Assembly: GCF_000633415.1 (NCBI RefSeq)
Contig: NZ_AYMV01000029.1
Coordinates: 1 to 54,314, forward strand
Direction: 5' to 3'
Origin: Leucobacter sp. PH1c
GTDB lineage: Bacteria > Actinomycetota > Actinomycetes > Actinomycetales > Microbacteriaceae
Length of the DNA stretch: 54,314 nt
Of the stretch, positions 8,690 to 16,914 are shown one piece after another. The position numbers and the translations under genes were made by a program. Position 1 is the stretch's first letter; each line of letters opens with the position of its first letter. The notes beneath the pieces were generated by a model. It was not told the DNA's origin and searched no databases. It was given only the letters and a program-made list of their open reading frames with translations.

Positions 8690-9825
8690 AGGCCCTGCAG
8701 AGCTTCGGGCGCTGGCTCGCCAGCCCGATCCCCGTCTCGGTGGTGCTCGCACTGCTGATCGGCGCGTGCTTCATGCTGATCGCGGGGGTCGACCCCGTGA
8801 GCGGCTACATCGCCATGGTGAACGGGTCCTTCGGGAGCGGCGCCGGCCTCGCGAACACGCTCCAGCGCGCCGTGCCGATCATCGGCATCGGCATCGCGAT
8901 CGCGGTGGCCTTCCGCGCCGGCGTGCTGAACCTCGGCACCGAGGGCCAGGCCGGCCTCGGCGCCCTCGCGGGCGGCATCGTCGCGATCTACGTGCCCGGC
9001 CCCGCAGCGCTGATCGTCCCCCTCGCGTTCCTCGCGGCGATCGCCACGGGCGCCGCATGGGGCCTCATCACGGCGCTGCTGCAGAACCTGCTCGGCGTGC
9101 CGATCCTGCTCTCCACGCTGCTCCTCAACTACCCCGCGCGCTACTTCTCCTCGTGGCTCATCCGGTACCGGCTCGACGAGCCGACGTCCGACCTCGTCGC
9201 GAGCGAGCAGGTGCGCCCCGAGGTGCAGCTGTCGATGCTCGTCCCGCGGGACTCGGCATTCGCGGAGACCCTGCGGAACACGCTCGGCCCCACGAACCCG
9301 GTGACCGCGATCCTCACGGGCGTGAACTGGTCGATCGTCGTGCTCATCGTGGTCGTGCTCGGCGCGATCTTCGTGAACCGCCGCACCCGCTACGGCTTCG
9401 AGTCCGGCCTCGCCGGGCAGAACGCTGAGTTCGTGCGCTACAGCGGCGTGCAGCCCGGCCCCCTCGTCACCCGCACCATGGCGATCTCGGGCGGCCTCGC
9501 CGGCCTCTTCGGCCTGATGCTGATCATCGGCGCCCCGAGCACCCGCCTCATCGAGGGCTACTTCGTGCAGACCAACTTCGCGTGGACCGCACTGCTCGTC
9601 ACCCTGCTCGCGCTCTACCGCCCCGTCGGCATCGTGATTGCCGGGCTCTTCTTCGCCGCGATCATGGTCGGCTCGGACGCGATGGGCCGCGAGCTCGGCC
9701 TCTCCCCGCAGATCGCCGCCGTGATCCAGGCGCTCGTCATCATCCTGCTGGCGTTCCGCGTCGCGCTCCCCAAGTTCCGCAAGCGAACAGCCACCAGCCC
9801 CGCAGCGAAGGAGGACGAGCGATGA
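8686..9825 (+). CDS. nucleoside-type ABC importer permease 1
   Basis: A 379-residue integral membrane protein of the BPD_transp_2 family (RbsC/NupB-like) with about 10 helices. A characteristic stretch is GVLNLGTEGQAGLGALAGG near residues 85-103. The GTG start at 8686 overlaps the ATPase stop codon (GTGA), and the next permease overlaps its end by ATGA, so the three genes are translationally coupled. It forms the channel with the second permease. An extra 50-residue periplasmic loop around residues 160-210 is typical of the larger of the two subunits. Confidence 0.9.
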   Translation: MKALQSFGRWLASPIPVSVVLALLIGACFMLIAGVDPVSGYIAMVNGSFGSGAGLANTLQRAVPIIGIGIAIAVAFRAGVLNLGTEGQAGLGALAGGIVAIYVPGPAALIVPLAFLAAIATGAAWGLITALLQNLLGVPILLSTLLLNYPARYFSSWLIRYRLDEPTSDLVASEQVRPEVQLSMLVPRDSAFAETLRNTLGPTNPVTAILTGVNWSIVVLIVVVLGAIFVNRRTRYGFESGLAGQNAEFVRYSGVQPGPLVTRTMAISGGLAGLFGLMLIIGAPSTRLIEGYFVQTNFAWTALLVTLLALYRPVGIVIAGLFFAAIMVGSDAMGRELGLSPQIAAVIQALVIILLAFRVALPKFRKRTATSPAAKEDER

Positions 9826-10736
9826 ACTTCCTCGACCTGTTCACCGAGGACCTGATCTCCTCCGTGCTGCGCGCTCTCATCCCGGTCCTGCTCGCCGCAC
9901 TCGGCGGCATGCTCGCGGAGCGCGTCGGCATCTTCAACATCGGCCTCGAGGGCATGCTCCTCGTGGGCGCGTTCGCCGGCGTCGCCGGGTCGTTCTTCAC
10001 GCACAACTGGATCGTCGGCGTGATCGTCGCGATGGTCTCGGGCGCGCTCTTCTCGCTCATCCTCGGCTACGGCGCGGTCTACCGCAAGGGCGACCCGATC
10101 GTGCTCGCGATCGCGATGAACATCCTCGCGGTCGGCATGACGAGCTTCCTGATCGTCGCGATCTTCAACGTGCAGGGCGTGTTCCAGGATCCGGGGATCG
10201 ACGGCATCCCCGTGTGGCGCATCCCGGTCCTCGCGGACATCCCCTGGATCGGCGCGCTCTTCGCCCTCACCCCGCTCGGCTACCTCGCGCTGCTCCTCGT
10301 GCCCGCGCTCTGGATCATGCTCTTCCGCACCCCGCTCGGCCTGCGCATGCGCGGCGTCGGCGAGCGCCCGCTCGCGGCCGCGACCATGGGTGTCAACCCC
10401 CAGCGCTACCAGCTCGGCGCGGTGATCGCCTCGGGCGCGCTCGCCGGCCTCGGCGGCGCACAGCTCGCGCTCGGCAACGTCGTGCAGTTCACGGAGAACA
10501 TGTCGGCCGGCCGCGGCTGGATCGCCGTCGTCGCCGTGATGCTCGCCCGGGCGCACCCCGTGGGCGTGCTCGGCGCCGCCCTGCTCTTCGGTTTCGCCGA
10601 TGCCCTCGGCTTCCGCCTGCAGTCCTTTGGCCTGCCGCAGCAGCTGACGGACGCGGGCCCCTACGTCCTCACGCTCCTCGCGCTGATCCTCATGAGCAAG
10701 CGCTTCCGCAAGACCCGTGAGGCGGCCGTCGCGTGA
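9822..10736 (+). CDS. nucleoside-type ABC importer permease 2
   Basis: A 304-residue BPD_transp_2 membrane protein, the smaller partner (NupC-like). It shows the conserved ALGGMLAERVGIFNIGLEGMLLVGAFAGV region near residues 22-50, here split over the first two helices, and PLGLRMRGVGERPLAAATMGVN in the cytoplasmic coupling loop near 165-190. The ATG at 9822 overlaps the previous stop codon. The TGA overlaps the GTG of the cupin gene, so the cupin is part of the same operon. Confidence 0.9.
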   Translation: MNFLDLFTEDLISSVLRALIPVLLAALGGMLAERVGIFNIGLEGMLLVGAFAGVAGSFFTHNWIVGVIVAMVSGALFSLILGYGAVYRKGDPIVLAIAMNILAVGMTSFLIVAIFNVQGVFQDPGIDGIPVWRIPVLADIPWIGALFALTPLGYLALLLVPALWIMLFRTPLGLRMRGVGERPLAAATMGVNPQRYQLGAVIASGALAGLGGAQLALGNVVQFTENMSAGRGWIAVVAVMLARAHPVGVLGAALLFGFADALGFRLQSFGLPQQLTDAGPYVLTLLALILMSKRFRKTREAAVA

Positions 10737-11215
10737 CCGGGGGGAACCTCCCCGCGGCAGCCGCGCGCTGGGTCGAGCGGCTTGAGCTCGAACCGCTCGA
10801 GCACGAGGGCGGGCTGTTCCGGCAGATGCACCTCGACGAGCACTCGAGCGCGATCACGTACCTGCTCGCGGATCCCGATTTCTCGGCGCTGCACTCGCTC
10901 GCCTCGGTCGAGGTCTACCACTGGTACGCGGGCGCCCCGCTCCGCATGCTGCTGCTGCACCCCGATGGGCGCGCCGAGGAGCGCTTCCTCGGACCGGATC
11001 CGGACTCCGCCGAGTTCCCTGGGCAGCTCCCCCAGCTCGCGGTTCCGGCCGGGGTGATGCAGGGATCCTCGTCCGCCGGCGAGTGGACGCTCATCGGGAC
11101 GACGATGGCCCCGCCCTTCGAGTGGAACGGCTTCGCGCTCGGCGAGCGGGCGGCGCTGCAGGAGCGCTACCCCGCGGTCGCCGAGCGGATCGCCGAGCTC
11201 ACGCGACTGGACTAG
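10733..11215 (+). CDS. DUF985 cupin protein
   Basis: A 160-residue single-domain cupin of the DUF985 type. Typical residues are EPLEHEGGLFRQMH near the start, SAITYLLADPDFSALHSLASVEVYHWYAGAPLRMLLLHPDG in the middle (split reading), and PAGVMQGSSSAGEWTLIGTTMAPPFEWNGF near the end. The fold suggests a sugar- or nucleotide-binding beta barrel. No enzyme activity is established for the family as far as I know. The GTG start overlaps the permease stop (GTGA), so it belongs to the importer operon and could act on the imported compound. Its last 17 bases overlap the convergent CPBP gene. Confidence 0.85.
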   Translation: MTGGNLPAAAARWVERLELEPLEHEGGLFRQMHLDEHSSAITYLLADPDFSALHSLASVEVYHWYAGAPLRMLLLHPDGRAEERFLGPDPDSAEFPGQLPQLAVPAGVMQGSSSAGEWTLIGTTMAPPFEWNGFALGERAALQERYPAVAERIAELTRLD

Positions 11216-12293
11216 CCGAGCCGGGCTGCGGGAATGTCCCGGGGCGCACGCGGCGCGGGGCCAGATCCGGCTGACGCGCGGGCGAGAACTGCCCCAGCAC
11301 GGCGAGCGCTGCGACCGCGACGGCGATCACGATCCAGCCGCTGGCCCCGAGCGGGAGCACGAGCGCGGGATCGACGTCGACGCCCGCCGCGATCACCAGG
11401 CCGAGGAGGCCCGCCGAGGCGTTGAGTGAGGCGTGACCGATCACGGCGGGCCACACGGATCCCGAGCGCAGCCGCGACCAGCCGAGCAGCACGCCCCAGG
11501 CGACGCATCCGACCACCATGAGCGCGACACCGCGCCAGTCGGTGAGGCCGAAGTTGTAGCCGAGCAGGATGAGTGGCGAGTGCCACAGGCCCCAGATGAC
11601 GCCCGAGGCGAGGAGCGCGGGCCACGTGCCGAGCGGTCGCAGTGCGGGGAGCAACCAGCCGCGCCAGCCGATCTCCTCGCCGAACGCGCTCACGGAGTTG
11701 ATGAGGACGCCGAGCGGCAGCGCCAGGAGCTGCGCGACGACGAGCAGCTGCACCGGCGGGAGCGGCACGTCGAGGTCCGCGGGGAGGGTGGCCTCGATCG
11801 CCGCGGCGAAGCCGGAGAAGCCCACCAGGTCGAGTTCCGTCCACCCGAGCAGCGCGGCGACGCCGATGCTCGCCGCGACGAGCAGCGTGGGGGCGAACAT
11901 CGCCGCCACCGTGAACCACACCACCCGCTTCGCGGGGCGGAGCGGCCACATCCCGAGGAAGCGCAGTCGCTCCCCCGCGGGCACCCGGCAGAGGAAGACG
12001 ACCGCGAGCACCGCGACCGCCGGGGTGAACATCATGGCCGGCGCGATCAGCCCAAGGAGCGTGACAAACTCCGGCGATTCCGTGCCGCGCAACCACAGCG
12101 GCAGTGCCACGAGCCAGGCGAGCCCGCAGGCGAGCACCACAAACACCGCGACGGCCAGCCACGGGACGCGCGCGAGCGGGGCGGGCTGGGCTGGCTGGGT
12201 GAGTGGGGTGAGCTGTGCCAGCTGCGCGGGATCGGGCTGCACGGAATTGGGCTGCACGGAATCGGGCTGGGCGGGATCGGGCTGAACGCTCAT
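11199..12293 (-). CDS. CPBP-family intramembrane metalloprotease
   Basis: A 364-residue membrane protein with about eight helices. The CPBP (Abi/CAAX protease) motifs are present: FGEEIGWRGWLLP (EExxxR), GLWHSPLIL, and GHASLNAS near the C-terminus, supplying the Glu and His residues that hold the metal. Residues 1-40 are a QPDPAQPDSVQPNSVQ-type repeat encoded by 15-bp units. Bacterial members process membrane proteins or give bacteriocin self-immunity. AGGAGG lies six bases before the ATG. It is the last of three overlapping genes (GntR, DUF1648, CPBP), and its end overlaps the convergent cupin gene. Confidence 0.88.
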   Translation of the reverse strand: MSVQPDPAQPDSVQPNSVQPDPAQLAQLTPLTQPAQPAPLARVPWLAVAVFVVLACGLAWLVALPLWLRGTESPEFVTLLGLIAPAMMFTPAVAVLAVVFLCRVPAGERLRFLGMWPLRPAKRVVWFTVAAMFAPTLLVAASIGVAALLGWTELDLVGFSGFAAAIEATLPADLDVPLPPVQLLVVAQLLALPLGVLINSVSAFGEEIGWRGWLLPALRPLGTWPALLASGVIWGLWHSPLILLGYNFGLTDWRGVALMVVGCVAWGVLLGWSRLRSGSVWPAVIGHASLNASAGLLGLVIAAGVDVDPALVLPLGASGWIVIAVAVAALAVLGQFSPARQPDLAPRRVRPGTFPQPGSASPVA

Positions 12294-13630
12294 GCAGTTC
12301 CTCCTGGGGTGGCTGGCTTTTCTGGGGCTGCTGGGGCTGGGCTTGCTGGGCTTGCTGGGGCTGGGGCGGCTGGGGCCGCTGGGGCCGCTGGGCGTGCCGC
12401 CGGAGCCGCGCGGTCGGCGAAGCCGGTGAGGAGTGCCGCGCCCGTCGAGGCGTCGTCCACCGTCACCGCGAAGAGGGTGCCGTCGTGACGGGTGACGATG
12501 ATGCCGTCGCCCGCGCGGAGCACCACGCCGGTGCGGCCGGGAGCCCAGCGGATCCCCCAGCCTCCGAAGTCGGCGAGCGGGTGGATCGGGCCGGAGCTCG
12601 CCTCCGCGATGTCCGCGAGCGGTGTGCGGAACGCGGGCCAGCCGAGCGCCGAGCGCACCGCCAGCCCGCCGGCGTCGATGCGCACGCGGAACGCCGCCAT
12701 CGTCGCGAAGAGGGCGACGAGGAGGACGCCCACGCCGAGCGGGATCCAGCCCGTGGCCTCGCCTGCCGCGAGCAGCCAGATCCCGCTCCCCGCGGCCAGA
12801 GCCGTCGCGGACAGGACGATCGCGGAGAAGCTCACAGAGGCGCGCACCGTGCGAATCCACACGGCACGCTCCCCGACCGCTAGGTCGAGCCCGGTGCCCG
12901 GTCGCGCGTCCGCGGGCCCGACGCGCACGTCGGGCTGCACGGCCCAGGCGCCGGCACCGACACCGAGGAGGAGCGCGAGGCCTGCGAGGAGCAGCCCACC
13001 GATGCCCGGGGCCTGCGCGGCATCCGGCAGGTCGAGCTGCACCGCGGCGCTGCCGACGGCGCTGAGCTGCAGCATCGCGACGAGCCCCGCGCTCGCGGCC
13101 GCGAGCAGCCGGTGATGCGCTGACCAGCTCGGCAGCGCGCCGCCCCGGCCGCGCGACGACGCTGCGAGAACGGCCCAGAAGAGGGCGGTGAAGCCAAGGC
13201 CCGTCGCGAGCGACAGCGCGACGAACGTCCAGGGCGGCCCGAAGCCGTCAGGTCCGCCCGTCCCGGACCAGTGCGTGGCCGCGGGGTCGGGCATCCGGGG
13301 CAGCCAGATCGCGGTGAGGCCCGCCCCGACCGCGGTGAACGCGAGCGGGGCCACGAGCCCCACCCAGCGCGCCGCGCGGCGGGCGCGCGCGAACTCGTGG
13401 CTCGGATCCGGGCCGGACTCGACGGATCGGGCGGAGGGCACGGCGCGGGCGGAAGGCACGGGGCGGGCGGAAGGCACGGCGCGGGGGTGCGCGCTACGTG
13501 CGCCGCCGGTTGCCGCACCGGTCTTGTCGGCCCGGCTCTTGTCGGCCCGGCTCTTGTCGGCCCTGCTCATGCCGGCTGCGCTCATGCCGTTCCCGGTCAT
13601 GTCGGCCCTGCTCTGGTCGTCCCCGATCAT
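12290..13630 (-). CDS. SdpI-like DUF1648 membrane protein
   Basis: A 446-residue membrane protein. Residues 1-85 are polar and repetitive (three SRADK units, then repeated SARAVP-type units). About 90-150 form a DUF1648 unit with WLPRMPDPAATHWSGTGGPDGFG, the marker of SdpI-type proteins. Further helix pairs lie near 175-215 and 270-325. A folded soluble region at about 330-410 reads like a PH/beta-sandwich. The C-terminus is an A/P repeat. SdpI of Bacillus is an immunity protein that also binds its repressor. The ATG overlaps the regulator's stop (ATGA) and the stop overlaps the CPBP start, a strict three-gene unit. Confidence 0.82.
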   Translation of the reverse strand: MIGDDQSRADMTGNGMSAAGMSRADKSRADKSRADKTGAATGGARSAHPRAVPSARPVPSARAVPSARSVESGPDPSHEFARARRAARWVGLVAPLAFTAVGAGLTAIWLPRMPDPAATHWSGTGGPDGFGPPWTFVALSLATGLGFTALFWAVLAASSRGRGGALPSWSAHHRLLAAASAGLVAMLQLSAVGSAAVQLDLPDAAQAPGIGGLLLAGLALLLGVGAGAWAVQPDVRVGPADARPGTGLDLAVGERAVWIRTVRASVSFSAIVLSATALAAGSGIWLLAAGEATGWIPLGVGVLLVALFATMAAFRVRIDAGGLAVRSALGWPAFRTPLADIAEASSGPIHPLADFGGWGIRWAPGRTGVVLRAGDGIIVTRHDGTLFAVTVDDASTGAALLTGFADRAAPAARPAAPAAPAAPAPASPASPAPAAPEKPATPGGTA

Positions 13631-14019
13631 GCCGCGGCCCCGGCGGAGTCCGGGTCCGGGCTGAGGGCGGCGGGGACCGCGCTCGCGACGAGCGCGGCGA
13701 GGGCCGCACCCGAAACCCCGAGATCCACGGCGCGCTGCACGAGCGCGGCCACCTCACCGCGCAGCTCGGCCATGGCCCCCGCGGCCGGCGTGATCACCGC
13801 GCCGCGGCGGCGCTTCAGGTCGATGAGCCCCTCGTCGCGGAGCATCTGATAGGCGCGCAGCACCGTGTGCACGTTGATCTCAAGGCCCGCAGCGAGCTCG
13901 CGCGCGGGCGGCAGCGCGGCGCCCGGAGCGAGGCGCCCGGCCGCGATGTCCTCACGCACCGACGCCGCAATCTGAGCGTAGAGCGGGTGCTCGCTCGACT
14001 CGGTGATCCGTACCAGCAT
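13627..14019 (-). CDS. YtrA-subfamily GntR regulator
   Basis: A 130-residue short regulator. Residues 10-75 form a winged helix-turn-helix (HPLYAQIAASVREDIAAGRL, then LPPARELAAGLEINVHTVLRAYQMLRDEGLI). The remaining 55 residues are a small dimerisation tail with no effector domain, as in the YtrA group. These usually repress a co-transcribed membrane-protein operon in response to cell-envelope antibiotics or bacteriocins. AGAAGGAGG lies five bases upstream of the ATG. Three equally spaced TCTAC sites cover its promoter. Confidence 0.9.
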   Translation of the reverse strand: MLVRITESSEHPLYAQIAASVREDIAAGRLAPGAALPPARELAAGLEINVHTVLRAYQMLRDEGLIDLKRRRGAVITPAAGAMAELRGEVAALVQRAVDLGVSGAALAALVASAVPAALSPDPDSAGAAA

Positions 14020-14030
14020 GGCGGCCTCCT

Positions 14031-14063
14031 TCTACCACCCCGAGTCTACTCCGATTGTTCTAC
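14031..14063 (-). promoter_or_regulatory. three TCTAC direct repeats at 14-bp spacing: candidate GntR operator
   Basis: TCTAC occurs at 14031-14035, 14045-14049 and 14059-14063, exactly 14 bp apart, just before the gntR gene. On the minus strand they read GTAGA, and the two distal ones form TAGACT and TAGAAC, which look like -10 boxes. A repressor bound here would block transcription. Confidence 0.45.
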
Positions 14064-14104
14064 CCGGAGGCGAACTAATTCCGGGTGGCGGGGCTGGTTG
14101 GGCT

Positions 14105-14140
14105 GGCGGGACTGGCGGGGCCGGCGGGACTGGCGGGGCC
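14105..14140. repeat. 18-bp perfect tandem duplication in a gene-free gap
   Basis: GGCGGGACTGGCGGGGCC occurs twice back to back (14105-14122, 14123-14140), with related GGCTGG units before it. The whole gap 14020-14326 holds no gene. It contains the gntR promoter, this repeat, a long hairpin and a 15-bp tandem array. Confidence 0.6.
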
Positions 14141-14171
14141 GGGAACACCGGCCGGGGCGGGGAGACGCGCG

Positions 14172-14211
14172 AGCCCCGGGAACCGCAGGTCTCCCTGCGG
14201 TTCCCGGGGCT
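14172..14211 (-). terminator. 18-bp perfect hairpin downstream of gcdH
   Basis: Arms 14172-14189 (AGCCCCGGGAACCGCAGG) and 14194-14211 are perfect reverse complements with loop TCTC. It lies 116 bases past the gcdH stop, between it and the gntR promoter, so it can act as a terminator although no T-tract follows. It may equally be the palindromic part of a repetitive element. Confidence 0.5.
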
Positions 14212-14310
14212 GTAGATTCCGGGGCTGCAGATTCCGGGGCTGTAGGTTCCGGGGCTGTGGATCCCAGAGCTGTGTCTCCCGGGGCTGCGGATCCCGAGGC
14301 CGTGGATCAG
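14206..14310. repeat. 15-bp tandem repeat array
   Basis: Six units of consensus GGGGCTGTAGATTCC lie exactly in phase at 14206, 14221, 14236, 14251, 14266 and 14281, with a decayed seventh at 14296-14310. The array begins inside the right arm of the hairpin before it. Copies decay with distance from the hairpin. Confidence 0.75.
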
Positions 14311-14326
14311 CGCGCCGGCGGGCGGG

Positions 14327-15490
14327 CTAGAAGGCCGCGATGCCCGTGAGCTCGCGACCGATCACGAGCTGGTGCACCTCGTCGGTGCCCTCGTAGGTGC
14401 GCACCGACTCCAGGTTCGCCATGTGGCGCATCACGGGGAAGTCGCTCGTGATGCCGTCGCCACCGAGGATCGAGCGGCAGTTGCCGGCGATCTTGATGGC
14501 CTCGCGCACGTTGTTGAGCTTGCCCACGGAGATCTGCCCGTAGGAGAGGTTGCCCGCGTCCTTCAGGCGGCCGAGGTGCAGCGCGAGGAGGAGCCCCTTC
14601 TCGTACTCGACGAACATGTCGGCGAGCTGCGCCTGGATGATCTGCTTCGAGCCGATGGGGGCACCGAACACCTCGCGGGTCTGCGAGCGCTCGACGGCGA
14701 CCTCGAGGCACGAGCGCGCGGCGCCCATGACGCCCCAGGCGATGCCGTAGCGCGCCTCGTTCAGGCACTTGAACGGCGCCGAGAGACCCTTCGCCTCGGG
14801 AAGGATCGCGTCCGCGGGAAGGCGGACGTCCTCGAGCACGATCTCGGTCTGCAGCGATGCGCGCATGGAGAGCTTGTTCTCGATCGCGGTGGCCTGGAAG
14901 CCGGGGGTGTCGGTCGGCACGACGAAGCCGCGCACGACGCCCTCCTCGTCCTTCGCCCAGATGACGCCTACCTTGGCGATCGTGGCGAGGCCGATCCAGC
15001 GCTTCTTGCCGTTCAGCACCCACTCGTCGCCCTCGCGCCGCGCCGTGGTGAGCATCGTGTTGGGGTCGGAGCCGCCCTGGGGCTCCGTGAGCCCGAAGAA
15101 GCCGACGGCCTCGCCGCGGCCCATCGCGGGGAGCCACTGCTGCTTCTGCTCCTCCGAGCCGAACTTGTAGATCGCGCCCATCGCGAGCGAGCCCTGCACG
15201 GAGAGCGCGGTGCGGAAGCCGGAGTCGACCGCCTCGAACTCCATCGCGACGAGGCCGTAGGCGACCGAGGAGGCGCCCTTCAGGCCGTAGCCGTGCATGT
15301 ACATGCCGAAGGCGCCGAACTCGCCCACCTCGGGGAGCAGCTCGACGGGCAGGCGACGGTCCTCGAACGCCTGGTCGATGACGGGCTTGATGCGGGTCTG
15401 CGCGAACTCGCGCGCGCGCATCTGCCACTCGCGCTCCTCCTCCGTCACGAAGTCGGACACGTTGAACAGCTGGTCAATCGTCGTGGTCAT
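14327..15490 (-). CDS. gcdH: glutaryl-CoA dehydrogenase (decarboxylating)
   Basis: A 387-residue FAD-dependent acyl-CoA dehydrogenase that oxidises and decarboxylates glutaryl-CoA to crotonyl-CoA, in lysine, tryptophan and glutarate breakdown. It follows the glutaryl-CoA subfamily closely: FRTALSVQGSL with the substrate-binding Arg, FFGLTEPQGGSDP, CLNEARYGIAWGVMGAA, LGGDGI, then YEGTDEVHQLVIGRELTG with catalytic Glu367. The length is normal. The next gene upstream in the same direction (60-bp gap) encodes a class III CoA-transferase that would make the glutaryl-CoA, so the two genes form a glutarate module. Electrons would pass to an electron-transfer flavoprotein encoded elsewhere. Confidence 0.92.
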   Translation of the reverse strand: MTTTIDQLFNVSDFVTEEEREWQMRAREFAQTRIKPVIDQAFEDRRLPVELLPEVGEFGAFGMYMHGYGLKGASSVAYGLVAMEFEAVDSGFRTALSVQGSLAMGAIYKFGSEEQKQQWLPAMGRGEAVGFFGLTEPQGGSDPNTMLTTARREGDEWVLNGKKRWIGLATIAKVGVIWAKDEEGVVRGFVVPTDTPGFQATAIENKLSMRASLQTEIVLEDVRLPADAILPEAKGLSAPFKCLNEARYGIAWGVMGAARSCLEVAVERSQTREVFGAPIGSKQIIQAQLADMFVEYEKGLLLALHLGRLKDAGNLSYGQISVGKLNNVREAIKIAGNCRSILGGDGITSDFPVMRHMANLESVRTYEGTDEVHQLVIGRELTGIAAF

Positions 15491-15550
15491 GATGCTCCTT
15501 TGTCGGGATCTCGGAAATCGTTGTCGTGCGGGAGAACGCTGCGGGGCGGC

Positions 15551-16777
15551 TCAGGCGTCGCGCCAGTCGGCGTCCTGGTGCTCGCCCACGCCGGGCGGCG
15601 GCGCGGAGTAGCGCGCCGGGGTCTCGGAGAGCGAGATCGGCAGCGCCACGGAGCGGAGCAGGTGCTCGGTGCCATCGGCCGCGAGAGCCGGGGTCTGCGC
15701 CACGGGGGCGAGATCGAGCTCCTCGGCGAGCTCGAGAGCCTGGGCGATCGTGTTCACGCGGCCGGCGGGGATGTTCGCGCGCGTGAACTCGGCGATCCAC
15801 TCCTCGGCGGGGCGGGTGCGCAGCGGCGCCTCGAGCGCGGCACGCAGTTCCACGCGGTGCGCGACGCGCTGCGGGTTGTTCGCGAAGCGCTCGTCGGCGG
15901 CGAGCTCGGGCACCCCGAGCACCTCGCAGAGCCGGGCGAACTGTCCGTCGGTGCCGACGGCGAGCGCGATGGCCTGATCGGCTGCGTCGAGGGTCTCGTA
16001 GGGAGAGATCGAGGGGTGCGCATTCCCCATGCGCCCGGGCGAGACGCCCGTCTCGAGCGTCGACGAGGCCTGGTTCGCGAGTGCCGAGAGGAGCGAGCCG
16101 AGCAGGGTGACCTTCACGTGCTGGCCGCGCCCCGCGGTCGGTGAGTCGGCGGTGTCGCGGGCGCGCAGCGCCGCCTGGATCCCGATCACGGAGTTGAGTC
16201 CCGTGAGGATGTCGACGAGTGCGACGCCCACCTTTGTGGCTTCGCCGTCCTCCTGGCCGGTGATGCTCATGAGCCCGCCGACGGCCTGCACGAGGAGGTC
16301 GTACCCGGGGAGGTCGCGCCCGGCGGTGTCACCGAAGCCGGAGATCGAGCAGTAGACGACGCCCGGGTTCTCCGCCGCAACGGCGTCGTAGCCGAGACCG
16401 AACTTGGCCATCGTGCCCGGCTTGAAGTTCTCGATCACGACGTCGGCGGTGCGGGCGAGCTCGCGGGCGCGCGCGAGCCCCTGAGGATCGCGGAGGTCGC
16501 ACACGACCGAGCGCTTCCCGCGGTTCACACCGGCGAAGTACGTGCTCTGCCCCACGGCGTTGGTGGGCGGGTTCCACTGCCGAGTGCCGTCGCCCTCGGG
16601 GCTCTCGATCTTGATCACGTCGGCGCCGAGGTCCGCGAGGATCATCGTGGCGTGAGGACCGGCGAGCACGCGGGAGAAGTCGGCGACCCGGATGCCCGCG
16701 AGCGCCCCTGCGTTCGCGGCGGCCGCGCTGGCGGCACCGGCCGCACCGGCGGCGCTCTGCTCCGTCTGGTCGTTCAC
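15551..16777 (-). CDS. class III CoA-transferase (CaiB/BaiF), likely glutarate CoA-transferase
   Basis: A 408-residue enzyme of the formyl-CoA transferase fold, moving CoA between acids such as succinyl-CoA and glutarate. Markers are LAGIRVADFSRVLAGPHATMILADLGADVIKIE (in two parts) near residues 28-60, NRGKRSV, GYDLLVQAVGG with the catalytic Asp in the YD pair, and GMGNAHPS-like RMGNAHPSISPYE. The GTG start at 16777 follows GGGGA by five bases. The first 25 residues are Ala-rich and outside the domain. Placement before gcdH supports the human SUGCT/bacterial GcdG role. Other dicarboxylates remain possible. Confidence 0.88.
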   Translation of the reverse strand: MNDQTEQSAAGAAGAASAAAANAGALAGIRVADFSRVLAGPHATMILADLGADVIKIESPEGDGTRQWNPPTNAVGQSTYFAGVNRGKRSVVCDLRDPQGLARARELARTADVVIENFKPGTMAKFGLGYDAVAAENPGVVYCSISGFGDTAGRDLPGYDLLVQAVGGLMSITGQEDGEATKVGVALVDILTGLNSVIGIQAALRARDTADSPTAGRGQHVKVTLLGSLLSALANQASSTLETGVSPGRMGNAHPSISPYETLDAADQAIALAVGTDGQFARLCEVLGVPELAADERFANNPQRVAHRVELRAALEAPLRTRPAEEWIAEFTRANIPAGRVNTIAQALELAEELDLAPVAQTPALAADGTEHLLRSVALPISLSETPARYSAPPPGVGEHQDADWRDA

Positions 16778-16914
16778 GTGATTCCCCGTCCGTTCGTATC
16801 GTCGCGGCGGCCGCTGCGCCGCCCTGCTCCTGCCGCCAGTGTACGGCGGATTCGCAGCCTCCCCACTGCGCAATTGCATACCCGAGGGAATCGCTCCTGT
16901 GCAAGAATCTCAGC
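16778..16914. promoter_or_regulatory. divergent promoter of CoA-transferase/gcdH and PucR regulator
   Basis: This 137-bp gap contains the palindrome GCAATTGC (16870-16877) inside TGCGCAATTGCATA, AT-rich for this genome, and a second GTGCAAGAAT half-like site at 16899-16908. AAGAAT at 16903-16908 ends six bases before the PucR ATG, which has no ribosome site. A PucR operator here is inferred from position. Confidence 0.4.

Noticed and set aside
12294..12860. N-terminal extension of the CPBP protein
   Set aside because: It runs antisense-in-frame through the DUF1648 gene. ATG at 12293 has AGGAGG at six bases.
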